Assembly: GCA_016931875.1 (NCBI GenBank) | Contig: JAFGDX010000458.1 | Coordinates: forward strand, 1 to 8,497 | Direction: 5' to 3' | Length of the DNA stretch: 8,497 bases | Source of the DNA: Prolixibacteraceae bacterium | GTDB lineage: Bacteria; Bacteroidota; Bacteroidia; Bacteroidales; Prolixibacteraceae | Part shown: in pieces, positions 1 through 6,735 of the stretch | How positions within the stretch are numbered: position 1 is the stretch's first letter | Layout: every line of letters starts with the position of its first letter | The notes under the pieces: generated by a model | What the model was told of the DNA's origin: nothing | Database searches by the model: none | The model's input: the letters and a program-made list of their open reading frames with translations, nothing else | Position numbers and translations under genes: made by a program

Positions 1-108
1 AAAAAAGAATTAGGCCTTAAATTTGGAATTGAGGAATTAATTAAGACATTATGCAGAAAGGCGGAGAAATTGTGTTCACAGTTTTTGAAAAATTTTTTAA
101 AGCTATAA
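1..108 (+). CDS. Possible C-terminal tail of an unidentified protein, cut by the window edge
   Basis: Frame 1 of the plus strand is open from the first base to a TAA at 106-108, giving 35 codons; the other two plus frames close within the first 20 bases. The residues are rich in Lys, Leu and Glu and look like an amphipathic helix (for example GIEELIKTLCRKAEKL), which is plausible for the end of a protein. I recognise no family. An open stretch of this length can occur by chance in AT-rich DNA, so this is only a candidate. If real, the gene would converge on the PUL and end about 500 bases from the GH16 stop codon. Confidence 0.25.
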   Translation, partial: KKELGLKFGIEELIKTLCRKAEKLCSQFLKNFLKL

Positions 109-256
109 ATTACATTCTATATTTATGATTGGTACAGATTTGGACAAGAAAAAAAGGAGTATTTCATTAGTTGAAAACATGACCCACTAATAGCAACAAA
201 AAATATAGGTTTTCATGAGTTTTTAATTTTCTTTACTATTTTTAATTGAAACCTAA

Positions 257-523
257 ATATATTCCGGCAATCAGAACTATGGCGCAACTCCCGGACGAAC
301 ATCCAGCAAAACAAGGATTGAAACTGGTTATGAAACTGTCCTGGCAGTCATTGCTGAGCCAGAACATGAGGAACACGGCGAAATGAGTGCCTGAGCTGGG
401 GAAGCCTGGGATCCTCAAAAATTCAATGCTTCTGAGGTCAAATTTGATAATCCGCATAAAGGTTATTTTACTTTCTCTGAAGAATTTTTATACTCAACCC
501 TTTATATCTTTGTCAGCATTTGA
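257..523 (+). pseudogene. Decayed plasmid pRiA4b ORF-3-like gene fragment (C-terminal part)
   Basis: One plus-strand frame, read through an internal stop, gives a recognisable C-terminus of the plasmid pRiA4b ORF-3-like family. GYETVLAVIAEPEHEEHGEM spans 326-385, a TGA falls at 392-394, and WDPQKFNASEVKFDNP follows at 407-454, ending at TGA 521-523. Family members typically read like GYE..L..I.DPEHEEHEEM..W.G..FDPE.F...EVN, so the TGA probably replaces a Trp TGG. An in-frame TAA lies at 254-256 and there is no start codon. The bases around 257-325 match the expected Cys/Pro-rich middle region poorly, and a frameshift is possible there. The N-terminal half is missing. The segment is visibly richer in G and C than its surroundings. 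The family's function is unknown; it is often found near plasmid or transposon genes. The family call rests on remembered motif resemblance, not a search. The overlapping minus-strand open frame (457-242) appears to be a shadow. Confidence 0.6.
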
Positions 524-606
524 ATGTTGGCTAAAAATTAATATATGGTTTCAGTTTTCCTTTTCTTCATCGATTCTGATTTATTCTAATTTGTATTAAA
601 AGCCAT

Positions 607-1446
607 TTATAGAGAAGATTCTTCCTTTTGATAGACTCTTACATAATCAATTTGAAATTTATGAGGAAATTTGGAGTCATCGATACCTTGTTTTCCACCT
701 AAACCGCCACCAATAGCGAGGTTTAGTATCAAATGAAAGGGTTGATCAAAAGGCCATGATTCAAAATCTTCTCCAGTGTTTGTAAATGTGAAGTAGTGGT
801 TTCCATCAACATAACTTTTTATTTCATCTTTGTTCCACTCCATCGCGTACACGTGAAAATCAGTTGTGGCAGTTGGCAGGCCGGTTTGTTTACCTACCTG
901 TGTGCCAATCATGTGGTTAAATTTGCCTGTATGAACCGTTGAAAAAACCGTATCGGGATTAAATCCCACATGTTCCATAATATCAATTTCACCACTCTTG
1001 GGCCATGTTCCATAGGAATTGTCAGTCGACAACATCCAGATAGCCGGCCATGTTCCGTTTCCGGTTGGCAATTTTGCTTTTACCTCTACTTTACAATATT
1101 TCCAGTCGCCTTTGCCTTTGGTTGTTAATCGTGCTGAACTGTAATCTTTTCCTGATGTTTGTTCTTTTATTGCGGTGATGGTGAGAATACCATTGCTAAT
1201 GTAACTGTTGTCGGAATCAGCGACAGTGTACCATTGTTTTTCATTGTTTCCCCAGCCATACGAATTTCCGCGGGTGGCATAGTTCCATTTTGTTGTGTCA
1301 GGTAATCCTTCCGAATCAAATTCATCGGACCATACCAGTTGCCATCCATCTTTGGTTGCTGATTTGTCTCCCACCTTTTCTTTTTTAGTGTTTGCACAGT
1401 TTGTGAAAAGTAAAATCATTAAAAAATATGTTGCTGCTTTCTTCAT
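607..1446 (-). CDS. GH16 endo-beta-1,3-glucanase (laminarinase-like) lipoprotein
   Basis: This is a 279-residue family 16 glycoside hydrolase, predicted to cut internal bonds of beta-1,3- or mixed beta-1,3/1,4-glucans with retention of configuration. The catalytic signature GEIDIME lies at residues 152-158, with Glu153 as expected nucleophile, Asp155 as helper and Glu158 as acid/base; the extra Met is the beta-bulge form typical of laminarinases. Other subfamily marks are WGNNEKQWYT (about 65-74), WPAIWM (133-138), HTGKFNH (172-178) and the closing IDYVRVYQ (266-273). The N-terminus MKKAATYFLMILLFTNC is a lipoprotein-like signal with Cys17, although Phe-Thr-Asn before the Cys is a poor lipobox. 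The catalytic domain runs from about residue 34 to the end, with no accessory binding domain. I chose the ATG at 1446: an upstream in-frame ATG at 1515 would add 23 residues before the signal peptide and place its codons inside a terminator hairpin. Family assignment is firm; exact substrate is inferred. Confidence 0.93.
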   Translation of the reverse strand: MKKAATYFLMILLFTNCANTKKEKVGDKSATKDGWQLVWSDEFDSEGLPDTTKWNYATRGNSYGWGNNEKQWYTVADSDNSYISNGILTITAIKEQTSGKDYSSARLTTKGKGDWKYCKVEVKAKLPTGNGTWPAIWMLSTDNSYGTWPKSGEIDIMEHVGFNPDTVFSTVHTGKFNHMIGTQVGKQTGLPTATTDFHVYAMEWNKDEIKSYVDGNHYFTFTNTGEDFESWPFDQPFHLILNLAIGGGLGGKQGIDDSKFPHKFQIDYVRVYQKEESSL

Positions 1447-1486
1447 CTGATTAGTTTTTAACGCATTAATTTGAATTTTCAGTAGG

Positions 1487-1522
1487 TAAAAAAGGAAGGG
1501 AGGGTAAAATTCCACTCCCTTT
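1487..1522 (-). terminator. Intrinsic terminator between susD and the GH16 gene
   Basis: Read on the minus strand, arm AAGGGAGTGG (1521-1512), loop AATTTTA (1511-1505) and arm CCCTCCCTT (1504-1496) form a 9-bp stem with one bulged T. CC and six T's (1493-1488) follow. In the plus direction no T tract follows, so it is oriented to stop transcripts coming from susD. It begins 61 bases past the susD stop and ends about 40 bases before the GH16 start. GH16 would then depend on readthrough or its own promoter; I see no clear TAnnTTTG box in the 40-base interval. Partial termination would set susC/susD expression above that of the enzyme. Confidence 0.7.
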
Positions 1523-1582
1523 CAAAACCAAACTAAACTATTATTAATCTATAAAAGTATCCGGATTATTTATTAAGACTTT

Positions 1583-3109
1583 TTATTGAAGATACCATGG
1601 CACCTGGTTTATACCATCATATCCGTTAAATTGTTCATCAATAGCTTTTTGATAACTGTCCGGATTTTTTGTCAGCTCATCTGTTGGGTACATCCAACGT
1701 TTTGGATAAACAGTCGGGTCTTCCGGGTTCAAACTGGTTGAAGGATCCAAAGGATACTCGGGATACCCGGTACGCAGAAATTGCGGGTAGTTTCCACCAT
1801 TTCCCTGAAAAAAATCTATTAACCAGCGCTGCGTCCAAATCTGATGCAAACGGTCTTCTTTTGTTCCACCTGTTGCATAAGCAGCGTCACCGGTAAAATA
1901 GTTGTTGATATAATCCTGATCTATGGCCATGCCGTGCACATAATCAGCAGTGTGATTCAGGTTCATATAATACTCCAGCTGGGCTTTTACCCCGTTTTCA
2001 TAATATTCCTGCGCATCACCGGAAACCCAGCCTTCTTCAATGGCTTCGGAGATAATGAAACATTGTTCCGAATAGGTAAAAATAAGCATTGGATCACCAT
2101 CCATAAATTCAACATAACGTTTGTTAATGAGAGAGTAAGCACCAACGGCATTGTTAAGCGCAAGTTGCTCGGCTGACATTTGAGTTGGAGCTCCAACATA
2201 AGCATCAAGATCCGATTCGGTCATTCCACCTTCAATCATTGCCTGTGCCGGTTCAGCAAAATAAAACAACCTGCGGTCGTTAAAATTTTTCAACGAATTA
2301 ATTACCAGTTCTGAAACACCGGTGTTTTTTCTGCGTTCTTCTCCATTCCACATCGGGTATGTAGCATTTGGATTTTCAGTATACACAAGTTTAAAATTAT
2401 CGTCGTTGCCTTCCATCAGGTTTCCTGCATTTACAATTTCGGCAAAACGTGCTTTTTGGTCTGAAGTGGCTTTTTTGCTCATGGTCTGAATCACTTTCAG
2501 TTGCATGGCATTACACAGTTTTCTCCATTTGGAGGCATTACCATCATACATAATATCGCCGTCGAAATTTACACCTTGTGCAAAGTAAGATTCAGCTTGT
2601 TCAAGGTCGGCAAGAATTTCTGCAAATACGTTGGCCTGTTTGTCGTATTTCGGTTGCGTAATACCTTCATTTGCCTGTCCGGCTTCCGAATATGGAACAT
2701 CTCCCATATCAAGCGTTGCTGAGAATCCGAACCATGCTTTTAAAAACAGTTCCAACCCTTTATACGAAGATTCATATTGTGAACCCTCTGCATATGTTGA
2801 CATATATTGAAGATCTGTTAATCTGGTATAGGCACCAAAACTACCATAAGGCCAGTACGAATAATAATACTGATAAGGATTCGGGTTTGTTTCAAGCATG
2901 GCAATGTGCTTGTTAAAGAGGTTTCCCGACGCAAAGTCTGATGGATTTGGATTCCAGAACCGATAGGTATCTTTTAATGTTTGCGTGGCAAGCATTGCCG
3001 GTGTAACCTGGTTTGTTTTATTGGGATCTGTATTTATTTCCTCAAAATTATCACAGGAAACTGCGAAAATGAGAGAAACGATTGTAATTAAATATTTCAT
3101 ATTTTTCAT
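1583..3109 (-). CDS. susD-like: SusD/RagB-like glycan-binding outer-membrane lipoprotein
   Basis: This 508-residue protein is the surface glycan-binding partner that sits as a lid on the SusC barrel and hands over oligosaccharides. The N-terminus is a lipoprotein signal peptide ending AVSC with Cys19. The following DNFEE is acidic, in keeping with the surface-export signal of Bacteroidetes lipoproteins. NFEEINTDPNKTNQVTPAML (residues 21-40) is the characteristic opening of the SusD-like_2 branch of the SusD superfamily. The C-terminal RWMYPTDEL...NPDSYQKAID pattern also fits that branch, and the length is usual. The body is rich in Tyr, Trp and Asn, as expected of a carbohydrate binder, but the binding residues cannot be named from sequence alone. 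Its start lies 12 bases past the susC stop, so the two genes are surely co-transcribed. Met4 (ATG at 3100) is an alternative start with the same signal peptide. The ligand is inferred from the neighbouring GH16 to be a beta-glucan. Confidence 0.95.
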   Translation of the reverse strand: MKNMKYLITIVSLIFAVSCDNFEEINTDPNKTNQVTPAMLATQTLKDTYRFWNPNPSDFASGNLFNKHIAMLETNPNPYQYYYSYWPYGSFGAYTRLTDLQYMSTYAEGSQYESSYKGLELFLKAWFGFSATLDMGDVPYSEAGQANEGITQPKYDKQANVFAEILADLEQAESYFAQGVNFDGDIMYDGNASKWRKLCNAMQLKVIQTMSKKATSDQKARFAEIVNAGNLMEGNDDNFKLVYTENPNATYPMWNGEERRKNTGVSELVINSLKNFNDRRLFYFAEPAQAMIEGGMTESDLDAYVGAPTQMSAEQLALNNAVGAYSLINKRYVEFMDGDPMLIFTYSEQCFIISEAIEEGWVSGDAQEYYENGVKAQLEYYMNLNHTADYVHGMAIDQDYINNYFTGDAAYATGGTKEDRLHQIWTQRWLIDFFQGNGGNYPQFLRTGYPEYPLDPSTSLNPEDPTVYPKRWMYPTDELTKNPDSYQKAIDEQFNGYDGINQVPWYLQ

Positions 3110-3121
3110 AGTTCAACTTTT

Positions 3122-6100
3122 TTAGAATGTAACTTTAACATTAGCGCCAAGATATCTCACTGAAGGGTCAGCAAAATCTTCATTACCACCATCAGGGTCG
3201 GAGTATTTCCAGTCTTTTGACCAGAACAATACGTTTTGACCTACAAAACTGACAGATGCGGCCTTGACCAAACCTCCTGCCAAATTATTGACAAAGTTTG
3301 CGGGTATGGTATAAGTCAATGATAATTCACGAAGTTTTAAGAAGGTTCTTGCGTAGATATCGTTGGGATTTGCATTACCGCCCCATGCACTGGTGTTATG
3401 TAAATCCAGTGCAGCTTGTTTATAAGTTGATGGTACATCGTTTGGTGCATATTGGCGGGTATCGCTGGTTATGTTGCCATACGCATCGTATGTAACCGAT
3501 CCGGACACGACCTGCACCCCTTCACCAATATAGTTTTTGGAGCCCGGGTCCTGTGTATCCATTTCACGTTCTTTGGTTACTGAATTCGGATGTACCCCCG
3601 ATTGCCACATGTAACTTTCTGTACGGGTGCTTAATAAACCGCCCACAACACCATCGAAAGATGCATACAGGCTGAAGTTTTTGTAACGTAAAGTAGTATT
3701 TGCTCCCCATATCCAGTCCGGGTCGCTATATCCATACAAGGAATTATAACTACTTCTCACAATTCGGCCACTGGTGTTGTATATGTACTGCCCGGCATAT
3801 TGACCATCAGGTACACGGAGATAATCTTTTGTTATAAACGCATCTGTCCGGTTTCCTACTTCAACCCAGGGTTGTCCAAAGTTTGACGTGTACAGTGAGT
3901 CGAGCTGGGTGTATACCTGTTTGTATGTTGACCAGTTGACGTTTATATCCCATTGTACATCTTTTGTTTTAACAGGCGTTCCTGTAACAGCTACTTCCCA
4001 ACCCCTGTTCGAACGTTCTTCATCTGTATTCAACCAAATGCCCGTATATCCTGATGCTGATGTTAAAGGTCCTTTTTTTAAGATGTCATAGACATGATTG
4101 GAATAATAAGTTAGGTCAACAGTTAAACGTTTTTTGAACATCATCCCCTGTAACCCAACTTCTGTTGTTGTGTAGGAGTTCGGACTGTATGTATTTAAAT
4201 AAAGAGCATCGGGTGCAGCAGCGCCGTTTGCATCGTTCCAGGTTCCCGGATTTACTGTGAAAACACTGTTTATTACATACGGTGAAGGTGGTGTTTTGGC
4301 CTGTGTCCACGACCCTCTGAATTTAAAAAGGTCTAACCAACCGGCAGTACCTTCCGGTAAAAGTTCAGATGCCACAAAACTACCCGAAATGGATGGATAA
4401 AAATACGACCGGTCAGATTTTGGTACTTCCGGGTTTGCCAACATCGAAACCCAATCGTTGCGTCCGGTAAAATCCAAAAAGATCAGTTTATTCCAGGAAA
4501 CAGCAAAACGGCCATACAATGAATTTACTTGTCGCGATGTAGTGCTTTCCACAACCGCCGCCGGACTTACGGAAGCATTGAGTGAAAAATAGTCGGGGAT
4601 TGAAATGCCGCCCACAGTTTCTGCATTGATGTTATCATTCCTGTCGTAGAAAATGGTTCCTCCTGCAAGATATTCTGCTTCAAAATTATTTAAGAATGTT
4701 TTGTTTCCGGTAAGTAAAAAATCGCTGTTAATACTAAAACCCTGGGTTTTCCCGGTCAGATAAGCGCCTGTTCTGCTGCCATTCCAGGTATACGGATTTC
4801 CCGGAATTCCGGTGTTTCCTGAAGAGGTATATGAACCACGGGAGATTCTGATTTGACCACGGTCAACAAAAAAATCAAGCCCTGAACGGACAGTTGCTTT
4901 TAACCAGTGTGCAACATTATAACTTGCAGTAAGATCGGCATTAAAAATGTCGCGTGATACCTCGTTTGTTCTTTCCCACCGGTCAAAATACGGATTGTTC
5001 TGATTTTTCCCGCTGTAAACATTGTTTTCAAGGTCGTATCCGAATTGGTTGTTTTGAACTTCACCCGGCTTTAACCAGTAATTGTCTTTATAATCGAGAA
5101 TATTAAAATCCGCTGATGACCAGATGAGCAGGGTATACATGGGATCGTAAGAAGTATAACCATTGGAACCCATATTGGGAGACTCGCGTTTGGTATACGA
5201 CATATTTGATGTTAGTTTGAACCGATCCAGATTAATATCTCCACCCAATGTATAGGTATATTTATTGAGCATCGAATTTGGATACTGGCCTTTATTCCTT
5301 GTCCAGTTGAGCGAACTTCTCAGTGCAATCTGGTCGCCTTTGAATGCTACACTAACGTTGTTGTTTGTAATGTAACCCGGTTCCAAAAAGTTTTTAAAGT
5401 TGTTTTTTCCAACCGGCAGGTATGTATATTCTCTGAACTCCTTAGCAATAGGATCCCACTGGCGTTGCATTGAGCCATCCATAAAAGTTCCCCACGATTG
5501 GTCGGAATTGATATCGTAAATATAAGCGGTACCGCGTCCGTAAACACTTTGTTTTTCAGGTATTGCAAGAAAACCGGCGTTAAACATGGTGTTGCTGGTT
5601 AAATCGACCGATACACCTGTTTTGTTTGAGCTGCCATTTTTGGTGGTTATCAGAATGGCACCGTTCTGCCCGCGAAAACCGTAAAGAGCGGAAGCAGTTG
5701 CTCCTTTTAATACGTTCATCGATTCGATGTCTTCGGCAGCAATATCATTTAATTTTTTATTGGAGTAGGCAATACCATCAATAACAATCAAAGGATCTGC
5801 TCCACGAACTGTAATGGTGGGTTCAACATTAAAATCGGTTGAGTTTTGAACCAGAACCCCGGCAACTTTTCCGGTGAGCGAAGTTCCTACATCAATACCC
5901 GAAACTTTTTGTAAACTTTCGCCATCCACTATTTGCACCGAGTACCCCAGTGCTTTTTGTTCCCTTTTTATACCCAAAGCGGTTACAACCACCTCTTCGA
6001 GACCAATGGCGCTGGACGACAATGTGACATTGATAGTGGTTTGAGTGCCTACCTCAATTTCTTTGGTTTCCATTCCAACAAACGAAAATATAAGGATGTC

Positions 6101-6619
6101 CTCCGAAGAAAGATTGCTCAGGGAGAAATTCCCGTCAAAATCGGTAACTGTTCCATTGTTTGTCCCTTTAATTACTATGGAAACTCCGGGGAGTGGTTCA
6201 CCGTTGTCATCGGTAACTTTACCGGTAACTGTTTTTTGGTCCGGTACACTTGCTGAATTTGGAGTTAATATAATATACTTGTCTTTAATAAGCACCCCTA
6301 CTTCATCCTTGTTAAAGAGTTTTTGAAGGATATTATCAATAGTTTCATTTTCCACCGAGATGTTTACTTTTCGGTCCACATCTATTAGTTCGCTGTTGTA
6401 CAAAAAATAGAATTCGCTTTGTTCCTCAACAGCCGCGAGGACCTGTTTTACTGTTGCTTCTTCCATGTTTACCTTTAACTTTTTGGTTTGCGAGTAACTA
6501 CTGGAAGCCACAACCTGAAAAGTAGAAATAAGAATTAGCAACAATGCATTACGCATAATCATAAATTTTTTCTTATGACGCTTAATAAGCAGCCACAAGG
6601 GTTTGACAAAATTTTTCAT
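3122..6619 (-). CDS. susC-like: SusC/RagA-family TonB-dependent glycan transporter with STN signalling domain
   Basis: This 1165-residue outer-membrane beta-barrel imports oligosaccharides with energy from TonB. Domains in order: a long signal peptide with a basic n-region (about 1-44, ending SYSQ); an STN domain (about 46-118); a CarboxypepD_reg-like beta-sandwich (about 129-201, VTGKVTDDNGEPLPGVSIVI...DFDGNFSL); the SusC-specific segment EEVVVTALGIKREQKALGYS (208-227); a plug with VRGADPLIVIDG (271-282) and LKGATASALYG (304-314); then the barrel, ending in the outer-membrane strand LGANVKVTF with a terminal Phe. The STN domain is the feature that separates signalling transporters from plain ones: it is expected to contact the periplasmic part of FecR, encoded just upstream. 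Met20 and Met22 are alternative starts that leave a more ordinary signal peptide. No frameshift is seen. The leader (6620-6735) carries a hairpin and a possible antisense RNA. The transported sugar is inferred from GH16 to be a beta-1,3-glucan fragment. Confidence 0.96.
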   Translation of the reverse strand: MKNFVKPLWLLIKRHKKKFMIMRNALLLILISTFQVVASSSYSQTKKLKVNMEEATVKQVLAAVEEQSEFYFLYNSELIDVDRKVNISVENETIDNILQKLFNKDEVGVLIKDKYIILTPNSASVPDQKTVTGKVTDDNGEPLPGVSIVIKGTNNGTVTDFDGNFSLSNLSSEDILIFSFVGMETKEIEVGTQTTINVTLSSSAIGLEEVVVTALGIKREQKALGYSVQIVDGESLQKVSGIDVGTSLTGKVAGVLVQNSTDFNVEPTITVRGADPLIVIDGIAYSNKKLNDIAAEDIESMNVLKGATASALYGFRGQNGAILITTKNGSSNKTGVSVDLTSNTMFNAGFLAIPEKQSVYGRGTAYIYDINSDQSWGTFMDGSMQRQWDPIAKEFREYTYLPVGKNNFKNFLEPGYITNNNVSVAFKGDQIALRSSLNWTRNKGQYPNSMLNKYTYTLGGDINLDRFKLTSNMSYTKRESPNMGSNGYTSYDPMYTLLIWSSADFNILDYKDNYWLKPGEVQNNQFGYDLENNVYSGKNQNNPYFDRWERTNEVSRDIFNADLTASYNVAHWLKATVRSGLDFFVDRGQIRISRGSYTSSGNTGIPGNPYTWNGSRTGAYLTGKTQGFSINSDFLLTGNKTFLNNFEAEYLAGGTIFYDRNDNINAETVGGISIPDYFSLNASVSPAAVVESTTSRQVNSLYGRFAVSWNKLIFLDFTGRNDWVSMLANPEVPKSDRSYFYPSISGSFVASELLPEGTAGWLDLFKFRGSWTQAKTPPSPYVINSVFTVNPGTWNDANGAAAPDALYLNTYSPNSYTTTEVGLQGMMFKKRLTVDLTYYSNHVYDILKKGPLTSASGYTGIWLNTDEERSNRGWEVAVTGTPVKTKDVQWDINVNWSTYKQVYTQLDSLYTSNFGQPWVEVGNRTDAFITKDYLRVPDGQYAGQYIYNTSGRIVRSSYNSLYGYSDPDWIWGANTTLRYKNFSLYASFDGVVGGLLSTRTESYMWQSGVHPNSVTKEREMDTQDPGSKNYIGEGVQVVSGSVTYDAYGNITSDTRQYAPNDVPSTYKQAALDLHNTSAWGGNANPNDIYARTFLKLRELSLTYTIPANFVNNLAGGLVKAASVSFVGQNVLFWSKDWKYSDPDGGNEDFADPSVRYLGANVKVTF

Positions 6620-6626
6620 AACTTTG
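6619..6626 (+). promoter_or_regulatory. Plus-strand TAnnTTTG -7 box opposite the susC start codon
   Basis: TAACTTTG matches the Bacteroidetes -7 consensus TAnnTTTG exactly, on the strand opposite susC and overlapping its ATG. No TTTG lies at the expected spacing upstream; the nearest, at 6602-6605, is only 13 bases away, which is too close. It would start RNA at about 6630-6633, running toward the hairpin and T7 tract that end at 6707. An 8-base match in AT-rich DNA is weak evidence alone; its position relative to the terminator gives it weight. Confidence 0.35.
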
Positions 6627-6629
6627 AAT

Positions 6630-6707
6630 GTTTTTTATTAGTTTAATTACAGACTAATTATTAAGTATTTAGCGGAGGGAGTGTTGGCGCACTTCCTCCC
6701 TTTTTTT
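6630..6707 (+). ncRNA. Candidate antisense sRNA over the susC leader
   Basis: This is an inferred RNA of about 75-78 bases, starting downstream of the TAACTTTG box and ending at the T7 tract. It would contain an 8-bp stem (6637-6644 with 6651-6658) and the terminator stem (6674-6683 with 6690-6699). Each stem has one G-U pair that forms only in plus-strand RNA; minus-strand RNA would have A-C mismatches instead. The RNA would be complementary to the susC 5' leader up to about 10 bases from the start codon. Cis-antisense sRNAs of about this size, lying between the anti-sigma and susC genes of PULs, are known in Bacteroides (DonS type) and repress their locus. Whether this one is made is not shown by the sequence. 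Confidence 0.4.
6674..6707 (+). terminator. Strong hairpin followed by T7 between fecR and susC, plus-strand orientation
   Basis: Arm GGAGGGAGTG (6674-6683), loop TTGGCG (6684-6689) and arm CACTTCCTCC (6690-6699) pair over 10 bp with one G-U wobble (6679 with 6694). One C and seven T's follow (6701-6707). This is a textbook intrinsic terminator for plus-strand RNA. On the minus strand, the coding direction here, the stem has an A-C mismatch and no T tract follows, so it should not end the fecR transcript efficiently; there it may be a leader hairpin of the susC mRNA. No plus-strand protein gene lies nearby that would need it. Confidence 0.65.
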
Positions 6708-6735
6708 GAATATTATTGTTTTATCATAGGCAATT

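Noticed and set aside
392..394. In-frame TGA as a possible recoded (selenocysteine or Trp) codon
   Set aside because: The frame has no start codon, a second TGA downstream and a missing N-terminal half, so simple decay explains it.
242..457. Minus-strand open frame of 71 codons
   Set aside because: It lies opposite the pRiA4b ORF-3-like relic, its product resembles no family I know, and the plus-strand frame has the recognisable motifs.
387..599. Plus-strand open frame of 70 codons
   Set aside because: It is out of frame with the relic's recognisable residues and reads as low-complexity Leu/Ile/Ser; likely a shadow.
524..606. Search for a terminator just downstream of the GH16 stop
   Set aside because: No convincing GC-rich stem with a T tract is visible on the minus strand; the end of the operon transcript is unassigned.
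1844..2176. Plus-strand open frame of 110 codons
   Set aside because: It is fully antisense to the SusD gene, whose protein is intact and conserved in style.
5933..6326. Overlapping plus-strand open frames of 107 and 93 codons
   Set aside because: Both are antisense to the STN/CarboxypepD_reg/plug part of SusC and show no recognisable product.
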